Shown here: piece after piece, positions 45,052 through 58,920 of the stretch | Position numbering within the stretch: position 1 is the stretch's first letter | How the letters are laid out: each line of letters starts with the position of its first letter | Position numbers and translations under genes: made by a program | From: Siphonodentalium dalli | Lineage: Eukaryota; Mollusca; Scaphopoda; Gadilida; Siphonodentaliidae | Assembly: GCA_032622095.1 (NCBI GenBank) | Contig: CP136063.1 | Coordinates: 24,864,987 to 24,928,986, forward strand | DNA: 64,000 nucleotides | Direction of reading: 5' to 3' | Notes under the pieces: generated by a model | Database searches by the model: none | What the model saw: the letters and a program-made list of their open reading frames with translations, nothing else | What the model was told of the DNA's origin: nothing

Positions 45052-46137
45052 GGTGAACTTAGTGACAACAAAATTTCAACATGACCTGCTCACTGTTGTG
45101 GACATAAAATGAAGCCTTGATGCAATTACATGTCTAATTTTCCGCATGTGTCAATGAAAAGCACCTACTTAGAAGTAGTTGATGCCGAATAGAGAATATC
45201 TTCACAAATTAGATGCAGTTTGTTAAAAAGGCCACATGTCCCCCGAAAAAGGTCGCTTTTATTGGGCAGTAACTCTTTCAGAAGAGAACAAGAGCATCTC
45301 TAGGGAGTGGCAAAATACACTTGTGGTAAACTCACATACCAAATTTCATTCCATTCAGTTCAGACTTAATACTAAAGTTATCATCCAGAAACAAGGATCG
45401 AGTGCAAATTTCAACAAAAAGGGCCAAAACTCAAGTGAGGAAATCAACCAATGATCCACACAAAATTATGGTATGCAAGCAAAACTTTTTCTGGGTGGCT
45501 TGAGCATATGTAGAGTCATGCAAGTCTGCAAATAGTTTTTCATGGGGTAAATTTAGTGATGCTGTCCCGCACAGCAGGCTAGCATAACCAAACTCACCAT
45601 CTGGGAACCCCATTCTGCTCACACTGACTCAGACATCGAGAACAATACTCTATGTCGGCGAAACAATACATTACTGGATTTTCCAACTAAGGACCAAATA
45701 TTCAGAGGGCATGAACAGGTCAGCCACCTTATGGAGAATAATATTAATCTCATTCTGCTTAGGCCTCATCTTTTGTGAAGTAACTATAGTCTCAAATTAA
45801 CATTGTTTTTAGTTACTTTTTCCCTTCTGGAAAGTTTCTATATCCCCTAATTTGCAGAAGATAAAATGTATAATCGAGGTGATTAATGAGTGAACTTCAC
45901 CAACTGGGAAACATTAATCTGACCTAATACCATATTTGGAATTCTTATCAGTAGTCATTCATTGTGCAAAAGATACATTGAGGTTCATTGCATAAAACTA
46001 TTCGCTTTACATCCACAACAGTGAGCAGGTCATGTTGAGATATCCAAACTGAACAGCTTGTCCCTTTTTCCAAGCAGTCAGGTTTGTTGGCACAACTGGT
46101 GGAGTGGAGCTTAACTTTGTTGTCACTAGATTCACCA
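45052..46137. repeat. Diverged inverted repeat pair
   Basis: 45052-45135 ('agtgacaacaaaattt', 'catgacctgctcactgttgtgg', 'cataaaatgaagcc') is the diverged reverse complement of parts of 45950-46137. Between the arms lies another 'gataactc'-family unit (45230-45470) that resembles 1850-2075. Confidence 0.6.
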
Positions 46138-46239
46138 ACCCTGTTCACCTGAACTCATGTTTTTTTTAAATAAGACCATTAGGATAATTATAGCGTTACT
46201 GCATCATACAATTCCTTTTAAGCACCCCTTCCCCTATTC

Positions 46240-46745
46240 CATTTTTCAAATTTCATTCAACTTCATTGCAAATAGTAGGAAACAAGATGACCAGAGCATG
46301 ACCCCATTGTTTAAAGTTCAAACAAACATATATTGTTAATTGGATAGCAGAATAAATAAAATGAGTAGATTCATTGCTTCATCACATCAAGTTCATGTTT
46401 CCTCCACGTTTTTGGATATATCTGAATTTGGTCACTGCATGCATTCCTCATTTTTCTAAGTGGTCACTTCTTTGCCACACACAGTATAGAATTGGAAGCA
46501 AGAAATTTAGTTACCCCATTTCAATATATCAAATTTGGAACCTCAAATAGAGATATATCTGTTAGAAAGCCACCTCCTTTCCTCATTTGCCATAACTATC
46601 AGGATCAATACATGAAAAATGGTGGATTTTGTCAGGTATATCAAGATCATGGCCCATTTGTCCAACCATGTCATTATTAAATGTCAGAAGTTCTCACTGA
46701 GACAGAGGATAAATGGAGAGGACTATAGATAGTTGGATCTATGTG
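46240..46745 (-). repeat. Paralogue of 23-1760 containing the empty site of the 1061-bp transposon
   Basis: 46240-46481 is the reverse complement of the sequence right of the transposon at 433-1493. 46488-46610 is the reverse complement of the sequence on its left. They are joined at CAGTAT (46482-46487), the reverse complement of the ATACTG target. 46635-46745 matches 23-125 in direct orientation, so part of the locus is inverted relative to the other. Divergence is substantial. Confidence 0.75.
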
Positions 46746-47065
46746 AGATAGAAATCAAGGCACGATTTAAGCGGTATCGCATCGCTATTTGCGATAAAAT
46801 ATACCCTGTTGACGATGCAATATCAGCCTCAATTATTTGACATGGCGCATTTTTATGCACATCGAGCATGACCATGCTATATTAAATCGATTCTGATTGG
46901 TTTGTCATTCCTTGACAATTTTTGTTTAAGGGTCCATTTCAAGAGATTTAAACATTGTTTATGCTATTGCGGTGCCAAAGTTCACAGCTCGGGCATATCG
47001 GGCACCCACTCTCCGTTCTAATTATGTTGTTCATTGATATAGTAAGAAATAAAATACAATACAAT

Positions 47066-47216
47066 TAGTGATGCGGACTGGACCGCTTTGGACCGGTCCG
47101 GTCCGCGGTCCAGGGGTGGACCGCAGTCCGATCCGCACTGGGTGTCACTGGACCGGACCAGACCGCTTTTTGCCACTGGTCCGGTACTCTCCAAGGTGGT
47201 CCGGTCCGCATCACTA
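47066..47216. mobile_element. GC-rich hAT-like MITE, 151 bp, TSD AATACAAT
   Basis: The element begins TAGTGATGCGGAC and ends GTCCGCATCACTA, exact reverse complements. Identical AATACAAT copies lie at 47058-47065 and 47217-47224. The interior is built from GGACC, GGTCC and CCGGTCC phrases that can pair in many ways. TAG-like termini plus an 8-bp duplication are typical of hAT elements. It is much GC-richer than its surroundings. Confidence 0.88.
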
Positions 47217-47312
47217 AATACAATAGCTTTATCTATATTTAAATATTTAAATACAAGAGCTTTATCTCATCAAATTAATGTCACACCATCAATTTTCAGT
47301 CACCAGTTCATG

Positions 47313-48998
47313 TGAAGATTTCATTATCTGATACCACTTGTTTCTAAGTAGACACTGTTTATTGACGCACAGTAGAAAAAATGACACATTGAGGTTTGTT
47401 GCCTTGGTGCTTCACATTATTGTCAACAGTTCATGTGGAGATATTCAAGCTGGACTCTGTACTCCCTTTTCAAAGCTGTCATATTTGTTTGCACAAGGAA
47501 AATTTGGTGCTTTAGAGATTTGTTGCACAAATGTTAATTTAATCCATGAGTTGTTGGTCACACTATGTTGTTGGTAGTTGTATAGTATGTTTAACCTAAC
47601 AGTGCCTATTGCAGAGGCGCAGAGACTTGAATGAACCGCACTGGGATGTACAACCTAAATAACTATGGCACATCAAATGGATATTCATATTGTGTATGAT
47701 GTAATGACGTTTGTTTAAGTAGCAAAATTAAATTAGTAAAGGATTGTTACTCCCTAACATTGCTGTAAATATCTTCAGGTTATATTATGCAATCATCTAC
47801 TAATTTCATGGTTAAGATCTAAAGACCTTATCAGTTTACTAATAATTTTTTTAATTTTTTTTGGAAAGATATTTGGATATTACTAGTAACCATAAAGTCC
47901 AGGCCTTGTATATAATGGCCGTTACAAGTCCTCCCCAACACAATAGAACATGTTTGTTAGTGTGCATTGCTCATTCCGGAATGATGTACACGTACAAAAT
48001 GGGAACAATTTGATTGAATTATGCCCCAACTAGCTACTTGACATTAAATACACAATTGACCAAAACGTGTTATTTATAAAAAAAATTTAACTAAATTTGG
48101 CCGAATTGTCAAATATCTAAACTAAAACCCACTTGATTTTAGAGTTATCAAACTTCATCCGCAATTTGGTCAGAGACCGTCGGCTTAACAAGTATTTGCC
48201 AGGCCACAAAATATTAAATATCTGGGGCAATAACAAATTTCAAAAATCAATATCTGATCACTCTGAACTTTGATGGGTGGGTTTTCGACTCGAATCAAAT
48301 ATCTTTTACCCCAAAGCCAAAGAAATAGTAATTTGGAGTGTTAATTCAGATTATGCATCTTTAATATGAGGCAGGAGAACAAACTTCATCATTCCCATTT
48401 TGTAATGAAGTTGAAAGTGATGAAAAAATTGGGAGAAAGTGTAACCCTGCAGTCTAAACCTACATGGCCTGAACATTTGTTTTGTTTTAAATTTAGAAAT
48501 ATTTACCAAGCATATATACTATGGAGGGCAAAGGTCTTTATTATTAAGCCAAACCTCACTTGCCGTTCATTCTCATTGTTGTTAAGTCCCATTTTGTGTG
48601 GAAATACCATTGTCATTGCATTATACACAATATGAGTAACTTAGGTTGTACTTCTCAGCATTTCATCAAAAATCTATGTGCTTCTGTGCTTCTGTGCTAA
48701 ACACTTATGTTCCGACACTGTACACCACTGTACAACGACCAACACTATATTGTGACTTACAACCCCTGGATTATATTAATATGCAATATATATATTAGCA
48801 CCAAATTTTCCCTGCGCAAACAAATGAGAGCCTGGAAAAGGGAGAGGGAGTCCAGTTTGATTATCTCTACTTGAACTGCTGACAATGATGTGGATGTAAA
48901 GTGAAGCATTGAGGTAACAATCTTAATGTGTCATGTTTTCTACTGTGCGTCAATGAATAGTGTCTACTTAGAAACAAGTGTGTCAGATAATGAAATCA
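47313..48998. repeat. Inverted repeat pair, arms about 170 bp, 1.3 kb apart
   Basis: 47313-47490 ('cttgtttctaagtagacact', 'attgacgcacagtagaaaa', 'atgacacatt') is the diverged reverse complement of 48830-48998. The interval between holds no recognised gene. The arms also resemble parts of 45100-45200 and 45950-46000, so one dispersed family contributes both pairs. Confidence 0.65.
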
Positions 48999-49567
48999 AC
49001 AAGTGAATTTGAAAATCGGGATAGTGACATTATTATAATGAAATAAAGCGCTAGCATTTGATTTCCTACTGTATCAATGAACATAAATAAAACAGAGGTA
49101 GGTGCCAAATATTAAAGCGGATAACTGCAAATTATCTGTTATAACAATGATATTTCAATAGCCCCATTTGTCCCACCATGTCAGAAATTAAATGTCAGAA
49201 GTTCTCATTGAGATACAGAGAGGACTATATATAATTGGTTTTGTGTCAGGTAGAAATGATAAATAGCCAGCAGATATTTGTGCTGACATTGTGAGTTCGT
49301 TTTCATATTCATAACTGATAAATTGATAATATGCATGAAAATCCCCATCCGAAATCCCACCCCTTAATTCAAAGGTTAACAATCTGTAGAAAATAGGGCA
49401 CCTAGATGGATATTTATTGCTTGATGTTAATGTTTTCATGTATGGATCCTGATATTTATGGCAAATGAAGGGAGTGGGTTTCTAACAGATATGTCTCTGT
49501 ATGAGGTTCCAAATTTGGAAGCTAGACATTTAGTCAACCCATTTCTATTTTCAATGTTTCAATACTG

Positions 49568-50629
49568 GAGGGTATCACCCCCCCCCCCCCTTTTCGGTAT
49601 GCGGGATTCAGGGTGTTTTGAAGCCGTACGCGGGATTCATACCCCCGAATTAACTGGTATTCGGGTTCAAGCAAAACATCTTGGACGCAGGTTTTGATGG
49701 CGCAAAGTAATATTTTGTGCTAGTTATCTGTGTGAATGGGTGGGTATAATAGCTTCTTGGGCATATTTGACCACCGTGCCATCATAAACATGCTAAAAAT
49801 GCTTGACGCCAGTCTAGATGCTAGGATTTTGCGATTTTCTTGTTCAGATTACAAAATTTTCGCACACCGGGCCGAACCATGGTCGGCCCGGTGTGTCATT
49901 GTCTCTCCCCTGTGGCCAATACAAAAATGCTAATAAGTTTAACAATATTTTACTACATTTGGTCAAACTTGTGGTCATCAGTTAGAGAATTTTCCAACCT
50001 GAAGGGGAGTATGAGGTTTGAAATTTCCAACACTATAGGAAAGCTTTAGTTGAGGCCAGTCTGGATGCTAGGATTTGCGATTTTCTTGTTCAAATTTCAA
50101 AATTTTCTCACACCGGCCAAACAACGATGGTCAGCTTGGTGTGTCGTGGTCTCTTGCCCGTAGCCGTGTGTATGTGTATGGAGTTAGACCACTAGATGTT
50201 AGGATTTATGCAATGTTTCAGGTTAAAATATCTGAATTTTCTCATACCGGGAATATAGAATTATGGTTTATGAAGATATAGGATATTAGGCCTAAACACT
50301 GAGGTGCAAGGAGGGGTGCAAATGGAATTAAGCAAAACTTGTGTTCGGTCTGATTCTGACTCAAGGAGGGAGGTGCAGTTGGAATTTTCCAAGGTGGACA
50401 CCCCCCAACGGAAACCCTCTAGCCACGTCCCTGGTCATAAAGTATCATTAATGGTATCATAACGGCCTCATAACGCGACCGGCATAATGTGTCTATGTAA
50501 CTTCTATGTATTATTTCTTAACATGTATTCAGGATTCACCCCCCAAAATTAACTCGTATTCAGGATGCACCCCCCAAAATTAACTCGTATTCAGGATTCA
50601 GGGGGGAGGGGGGGGGGGGTGATACCCTC
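49568..50629. mobile_element. Second copy of the TIR transposon with TSD ATACTG
   Basis: Same ends and same 6-bp flanks (49562-49567 and 50630-50635) as 433-1493. One G-run is one base longer. It is present by segmental duplication, not by independent insertion. Confidence 0.85.
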
Positions 50630-52165
50630 ATACTGGTGTGGCAAAGAAGTGACCACTTAGAAAAATGAGGGAGGTATGCATTGCCCAATGAATATATCCA
50701 CAAATGCAGCTGACAAATGTGGAAGAAACATGAACTTGATGCAATCAAGCACTGAATCTCTACACATTTCATTTATTCTGCTATCCAATGAATAATACAT
50801 GTTAGTTTTAACTTTAAACAATGGGGTCATGCTCTGGTCATCCTGTTTCCCACTATTTGCGATGAACTGAACATAGACCACATAAACTGGCAACTTTTAA
50901 AACTAGAATGGTGGCATAACAAATCAATTTGGTGTAGTAAAATTATGACCTACTAGCTAGTAATTATATTTTTTCTGTGTTCTAACCAAGAGAGTTAAGT
51001 TATCATTTGGAAACAAGAATTGAGTGCAATTCAAACAAAAGGGGACGAAACTCTGGTGAAAATTTGCGGGCAAAATCAAATTAAAATTTGACCTATATTT
51101 TGTGCTAGTAAACCCACATAAAAAATTTCATGCCAATCAGTTCAGACTTCCTGAGAAAAGCGAACGGACAAACAGATGCTGCTACGACAGACGGACAGAC
51201 CAAGAAAATAATAAATTAAATCCTTTGCATAATTTGTATATTTCACACCGGCTCCTTTCTGGTGAGAGATGTAATAACCTTCAAATTGATGTATCACAAG
51301 CCTGTGTGAGGTGCAGATGGACTTAACACCTATTTCTACTGAGCTTTTAAGTTTGTCTGCTCTACTATAGTATTCCCTCACCCATATTTCTTCGAAACTG
51401 GTATAATGAAGCAATGAAATGTCACAATAGTTATGAACTCACTGAAGTATGTCACAGTAGATTAATCAATGGAGGCTACTTGCAATGTTCGAGGTGAAGA
51501 GATTGTGATGACCGCAGTGAGGTACTTCAATGATAAGTGAGGTGCATGTAGTAATCACAATAATGTGCTATGGCGGTGATCGTGATAAGGTTCTTGCAGT
51601 GATCACAGTGAGAGGCTTACAATGATCGCTCTGAGGCGATTGTCGATGAATCCAGGGACCCTGATGAGGGGCTTGTGATCACAGTGACATGCTTGCAATG
51701 ATTGCGAGTACTCGTGCAAGAATTCTTGCAGTGAGGCAGGCCTGTTAACAATAATCGTAAGGAGTTTCTGTGATGATTGCAGATATTTGCAACTGATTTG
51801 ATTGTGAAGTGTATTCCAAATGCTAGCAATGCATGGCAAGCATCAGATTCTTACCTGCAGATCATGTAGAAGACGATTGCAGCAACTTTGTAGTACTTAC
51901 TGGCCAGTGTTTATGTAACTCAAGGATGGAATAAATAGAACGACAGTGTGTAAACTGGTTAACATTATTGCTTAAGTTTTTTTTTTCAAGTTTTACCTCG
52001 CGGCTCAACAAACAAGTGCAATAATGTTATCATTTATTAGCTTATTGCACACTCTGAAGATTGTAGCTAATTATAAGGCATTTTATTTTTTATTACTTGG
52101 TTTACAGATTTCCATAACCAAAATAAATCTGTTTGTCAATAAAAATAAAATGTTAGTTTTTAGAT

Positions 52166-52197
52166 CCCCCCCCCCACCCCCCCCCCCCCCCCCCCCC
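52166..52197. repeat. Long C-run, C10-A-C21
   Basis: Equivalent to C7-A-C12 in copy 1. It is followed by 35 bases absent from copy 1 (starting 'aatggaaaaattaattcag'). Confidence 0.9.
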
Positions 52198-53226
52198 AAT
52201 GGAAAAATTAATTCAGACATAAAAATTATTAGAAAAAATTCTAAGTTTACGTAAAATATACAACATCAATTTAACAGTAAAGCCTCCCAGTGACTTCTCT
52301 CTCATATACCAGTATACACAGCATGTATTTACTGATTATAATGGTGCACTCACACATCACAACAATGGTATTCATAAATGGGTTCATTTATTACTTAATA
52401 TTTATTGGAACACAGAAAGGCGATGTAACAGAGAGTAAATTGAACTTCAACCTTATGACTTCTCCCTGAGAACAGTCTCACTGGGGGAGACCACTCTTCC
52501 TGCTAAATCTCCCCGAAATCACACAATCAGGATGTTCCTGTGAGTTTCCGGCAAGAGAAAGTCAACCGTGCCCAAACAGATTAAGAAGATTAAGATTCCC
52601 CCTTCAATAAAAGGCCATTCCGTATATGTAAAGCAGCTCTTGGTCTGCAGGATTCAATAAACATGTAATTCTTTCTATTTTTTCCCAACCTCATCATTTC
52701 CAGTGCTTTTTACTATGACAAATTCGAAAGCATTCAGAGTGGAACATGTGCTCAATTTTACTCCACTCGTCAGTTTATTGTCATCTTAGTGTTGCTTTTA
52801 ATAGTGCAGAGCAGAATCAATGCCATTTGGGGTTCGTATGATTGTAAAAACAAGGTTTAGAAAATATCACAAAATGATACGTTTGCCTTTGCAATAACAA
52901 GCTACATGATCAGTGTTTGGGCTGTCGGTGGCCAAATTAGCCAATGGCCAAACTTTTTCGAATTTGGCTAATAAAAATAGCATTTGGCTAAACTTTTCCA
53001 CAAATCCCTGATGGAGATGGAAAGCTAATAAAAAGTGCTGAATAGGTCGACTTACAGTCCAGATGAAGTTAGGCGACGAATGTATTTCATACCTTGGAAA
53101 TAATGGTCCAAGGCAAGTTTGGGAGTTTGGGATGATACGGGGTCAAAAAATGTATGGATTTTTGTTTATACGCAGTCGATTACACCGATTATGTAAAAAT
53201 AAAGAACAGTAATACATGCAGTGCTA

Positions 53227-53355
53227 CAGTAATACCCTAATTAATCAACTCCATAACCACAGCAGAATTATGGGTAATTTTTCAGGATTTAGTCGGAAAT
53301 ATGGCAACAAGCACATCTGCTGTTGTTATGGAGTCGATTAATTAGGGCATTACTG
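53227..53355. mobile_element. Second copy of the mariner-type MITE
   Basis: Identical arrangement to 4044-4172, with TA on both sides. Confidence 0.8.
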
Positions 53356-56300
53356 TAGTTTGTGGACATGTGCCATGATTGTTCTTGGGAATGGAATGGG
53401 GCCATGGTACATACACCACACCTAGTTACAAGAACAAGTTATATAAAGTCTCGACAACAATGGCTGTGAACATTGTTGAAACAATGGCTGTGAACATTGT
53501 TGAAATCTTTAAAGGTCGAATGTGACCTTTATCAACATACAGGATAGCTTTAGACTATAGTATTTATGTCTCAGGCACATGGTTGCAATGGTGATGTTGC
53601 CAAGAAACCACTTGGTGTACCCAAAGTGTGTTGACTGATGCAACTGATTGCAATATCTCATCAACGCAACAATCCTCTAGCTGTTCTTCAAGTTGAACAT
53701 GTCACCCTTGTGTTAATCGCATTCATATTTTCTTGAACCATACCGACCACCACCCAGCGGGAGTATGACATATCACCAAATTAACAAAGACATCGTCTTG
53801 AAGATAAATGTATGAAAGAATGCCAAGAGACAAACATTATAGGTGGTGAATGTCAAAATAGCCAATTTTCACATTTCGGCCGCCATATTTATTGGATTGT
53901 GGTGTCAGCTTGGCTAATTTGTAAGGGTTGTATATTAGCAGGGTTTCCGTTACTACGGCTCAGTATCAGTGAAACGGCTTCATTTCCCTCGGTTCAATAG
54001 CAATGTCATTAAACAAATCTGATTGAAACGACAGATCAGGGTTAAACAGAATAAATGGCAAAAAAGCGAGGTCAGTATGTTACTGGTAGAGCATAACTCT
54101 TTGTTTTAAAAGCGCCAAAACTACTACGTAATGTTTGGTTTGCAGTCAACTATACTTAGTTATCAGTCAGCTTTACCATGTACTCCAATGTAGAAGATTA
54201 AAGAAAAATTGGAAAAAAATTAACTGAAGAAAATTTTATCTTTCGATTTCCTACTACAAATATTAGCATGCTGTCAGTGTTGATTTAATAACAAGTTAAT
54301 TTCTCTAATTGGGGTTTATTGAACGAACACATGATGGTGGTCACAGATTTCATTCTCAGTTAAAATTATGCACCACCTAGTGACACTACTGTTAAGATTA
54401 TCAGACAGCCGTTGAACCCGGTTGCAAAACTCGTAGTCTGAGTCTACATTTACATGAGAAAACAGTTATACTGATCAAGCTGCCATTCTAAAATCCCTAA
54501 CGGCAGATATTTTTCATTATATATAACAAAGTGGCATGAGATCTACTCTCCATTAAAGCCTGACCCCAGACAGAGGGTCATAAACATAGTAACAGGATTT
54601 TCCTGCTTCAACAGTGGCTGTGATTTGTTAAAGAATTTATTCGGTCTAGAAACTACAAAAGGCAATCGGAAAGCCCTCGCTGTTGTGATTAAAATGATCC
54701 AAGTCCCATTCCGATTGCATAATAAATAACCCGTAAAATAAATAAATAATACCACCACCGGTATTCGGAGATTTCCGTGAGTAAACTACGAGTGACGTAG
54801 TTGTGGGGAGCAAATTAAAAACACAGATTCTGAGCCGGGAGTTTATTATGCTGTCTACGATGACGTAATCGTAAGTCAGCCGATACTAAAATGCGGAATC
54901 GTATGTGCGTGTGTGGTGTATAGATTACGTTACGCTTTGGTCGTTTATCTGGAATAGAAGACAATTATGTGAATAAAGTAATTAATAGCGCCTAGAATGG
55001 TTGTTGTTTTTGTAGCCATTAATAACATGCTGGCACGTGTCTGCTTTGGTGAATAGATGGCAGTAATTAGTGCTTTGATTGTCTCGTATTCACTCGGTGA
55101 TTTGTAATCACTCAGTGACTATTCATCAGTGTCAGTCGCGAACTTGTTTGCACTCTAAAATGCCACAAAGTGAATAGAAAGAACATTATCTCTCTGGTCA
55201 TACATATATAAGAAGCTCCCAAATGTTATATAAACACTGGGCTGAATAATGTTAATTAACTCTATTTAGGCGCTTTTGTTTTGTGTTTGTTTGTTGTTTT
55301 AATTTCGATATAAATGTCTCGAGTATCTGTCATCTCCACATATGCCAAGATCCCTAGTAGATGTAGTGTGTTCGGTTGTGGGCGGGCTAGCGATCCCTTA
55401 TTTAGTACCTCCAAAAAGACAACACAGTGCGTAATTTAGAACGCTCTTTATTGTCTACCGCTTTTGGGAGACGGAAGCATGGACGCTCTTTGTATTTAAA
55501 TGTCACAATACCACCTACAAAATCACCAATGACATATCGAAATAGAGCACGTTCATAATTGAGAACGCTCTTTATTGTCTACACCGCGACGAAAACATGG
55601 ACGCTGTTTATTAGAGGCAATCATTGGATTTTTTCTATGCTAACAATTAAAAACAATCCTCTCTAGAAAGTCAATATGTGCCATCAAAACGTAAAATAAA
55701 CGAACCAACACAAACTGAAAAAACAATGCCAGGCTAGCCTTCAATTAAAAAAAATGTCGTTATGCCAAACTGCAGCCTAACTAATAATTATTGTAGTTTC
55801 AACAGTCTGTTATGTGTTTGAGTGAATTATTTTGTTTACGCACTTATCGATCTTGACTGGAAGGATTTTAGCAAGCTGTTCACAGTCGTGCACTTCTCCA
55901 TACAAAAAGTTTCGTGTGAAGAAACATACAGGAACATTATTAGGACGAATATAAGCCATCATGATACATGTACTAGTATAATAACCACCACCTTTTTAAT
56001 CACACCCCATTTGTATTTAATTGTACGCATATAGCGCACAACGGGATGACACTAGTGTGTAAACTAGCTTCCGAAATTGGTACCATACAACGAAGAAGGA
56101 AGTCGGGTATATGGCCTAACTTGTATTTTTTCAGAAACAGTTAAATTAGTTTCGCACGAATTCCGCTCGCTCATTGCATTTCTGCATAAATTAATCTCAT
56201 TTCAAACAACTTTTATCGCCTCAAAGTGCATTTTAGCCATCATTATTCGTTATATAATCCAACATTCTAGCAAATCCAGTTCATAATTCAGCACATTCAA

Positions 56301-58308
56301 ACAGTTTTATTCCGTAATCGCTATTTATCGTAAAGGCTTAGGTAATTAACCGGCATAATTTATCAACTCGTTACGCGATTGGCGGAATTATTTCAAGCTC
56401 CACCCACCGCTGTCATTGGTAAGCGTCGATGCAGATGATCGGTCATGTGACTGCGTTGTGGTCATGTGATCGCACTCACGTGACTGACTACGGATATTTC
56501 CGCAATTTTTTTAATATCATAATAATAAAAATACTATCTGCTCGATTTTGAATTTCTCTGGTAAAATGGGTCTGTTAGACATATATTTTAGTATTATGAC
56601 AATAAAATTTTGTTTTGTTTTGACAGACCAATTCCTTTAAGAGAACTAGTTCCTCTAATGTTTGTAATTATTGTTTATTCCACGTAATATGGTGAAACTG
56701 ATAATTTATGTAATAAATTGTTACCTAGTATAATATATGTAAACATTTTCATTTTTATAATCCAGCATGATGTAGCATATTTAACTTCCATTTCTTTGGA
56801 CACTGAATTCAGCCCAAAAAAAAGTCTTTCGGCACCATTCTTTAATGTGCGCAGTGCGTTAATTGGCCCACGGTCAACTCGGTGAGTGAATAGCACCATA
56901 CCGGGCTACTCACTTTATATTTCATTAAGAATGTTTTTTTTATTTATATAGCATGTTCTTGCTTGACCTTCTGGTGTTAACATGCATATTGGGTTTCAAT
57001 TTTTTGGGGGGACGGGTAGAAAAATCCATTATTTTGCAACATCAATTTTAAGTTGATATATAGTTATATATCATACCCCCACATCAGCAACAAAATGATA
57101 AAAAAAAACTTGATGCAGCAAAATAGAAAATTATTTTATTTTTTAGAAAATCGGCAAGATAATTGATTTAGTTTCCAAGGTGACGAAACATTTGGGAGGA
57201 TATTCTCAAGCCTGTAGCTTTGACATCGAGAATTGATTCTGACCTATTGACAATTCAAGCCTTATCATAAAAGAGTTTAGATTTCTAATTAGAAAAGCAA
57301 GTCCCTCATAACTTGGTTATTGTCAATCATTGTGTGACATGTATGATTCTTAGTGTATTGGGCCCTGCGAATCGGGGGTTTACATTCAAATCAAATCTCA
57401 AATCGAATCAAGGGCGAGATACACAAGTCGAAAGGGAATAACTCAACACAAAAAAGTCGGACAGACGTCATAATGGCAGGTGCACAGCTAGGTTCCCATG
57501 GTACTAAATATCTGTGTCAAGTTTCAAAAACATTTACCTAAAAAAGTGGGAATAAAAGTTCGGACAAAATTATGCATGTTTTGCACACAAAAAATTTAAA
57601 GCCGAAAAAGGGGGATAACTGCATAAAAAAAATCATAATTGCAGACGAAGGTGCTTGTCTGTGCCAAGTTTTACAGAAAATGATCAAAAAACAACTGAGA
57701 AAAACTCCGGACAAATATGTGTCTATGGACGACAAGTCGATTCCAGTATATCCCCCACAACTTTGTTGCAGGGGGTATAAATACCAGTTTCATTAGTCTT
57801 TTGTACAGAAGTCAGTTGGAACACGTAGAAATAAATTGTGGTTCAGATAATCAATGTTTTAGGATGAACCTGACTGTACCACTTTAGTCAATCGCATAGA
57901 AAAATATGTAACCGTTTAGTCGATTAACTGTAAACATGGGTTGATATTGAAATTTTGTTTTTATCAATATTATAACTCAAATTGGCAGATATGCACTATA
58001 TAAGGCACTTGTTCCATGTGCACACGATGCCTGTGTAGTGCCTTAGTATGAATATGTACAAAAACCTCCCCGGTTACAATGCATGGGTGTATTGGCCAAT
58101 GCTACATGTTTCTGTTTATTAGCTTGTCCAGGATATCATAAATGATGATTATGGAAATAAGCTACTTTATGCCACGGGAGTGAGAGTTAATTTTAGTCAT
58201 GCATAATGCATGAGATGTAAAGATCTAATTACGCATTCATACGTAGCTCGTGTAATCCAATAGGAATCGAGCTTTCCGTGATCGTCCAATAAGAACGCTT
58301 CTGACAAA

Positions 58309-58920
58309 TTGTCTGACGTCATTTACGAGACCGCATGGTTCTTTCGCGTCAGCCGCCTCTACACACAGGTCAGGCGTTTTATAGAAGCACAGTTAAAATC
58401 AAAACAGCCTCTGTCATTATTTCAGTGGTTTAAGGCTTTCGATATCTATATGGCAGTTTTCTTTGTAAAATACGGCGACCCCAAAAATATCCTTAGTCGA
58501 CAAATGCTGAAATATAGAGCCAATGTTACTGCCATAGCCGAAGTCAAAGGCAATTGGGCATGGTTCGACAGCGAATTCAGACGCTTGAGGCAATCAAAAC
58601 AATTAGCTTGGAATGATATTCTAAGCGAAATTTGGCTAAAAACACGCCTCGACAAACAGCCCAAATTCGAACATCAACAAACCTTTCGACCAAATTTCCA
58701 AACTCAAAATGCTTCAAATAGAAAACTAAGAGTCCCGACAGGTTTCTGCTATCGCTTTCACGAAGGTTTAGGTTGCGGAAATTTTTGCAAATATAATCAC
58801 ACATGTTTTGTATGTTCAGGTCAGCAAGCTCATCCAGCAGTCCATTGCCGCAGCAATTTTCGAGGCAATAGGTTCACAAATCCACGAAACGGGTCAGCCG
58901 CTAAGAATACAAGAAAATAG
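58309..58920 (+). pseudogene. Gag-like ORF of YR retrotransposon, copy 2
   Basis: Encodes the same 203-residue product as 9131-9742, with the same two Cys/His patterns near the C terminus and the same lack of a proximal ATG. Confidence 0.75.
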
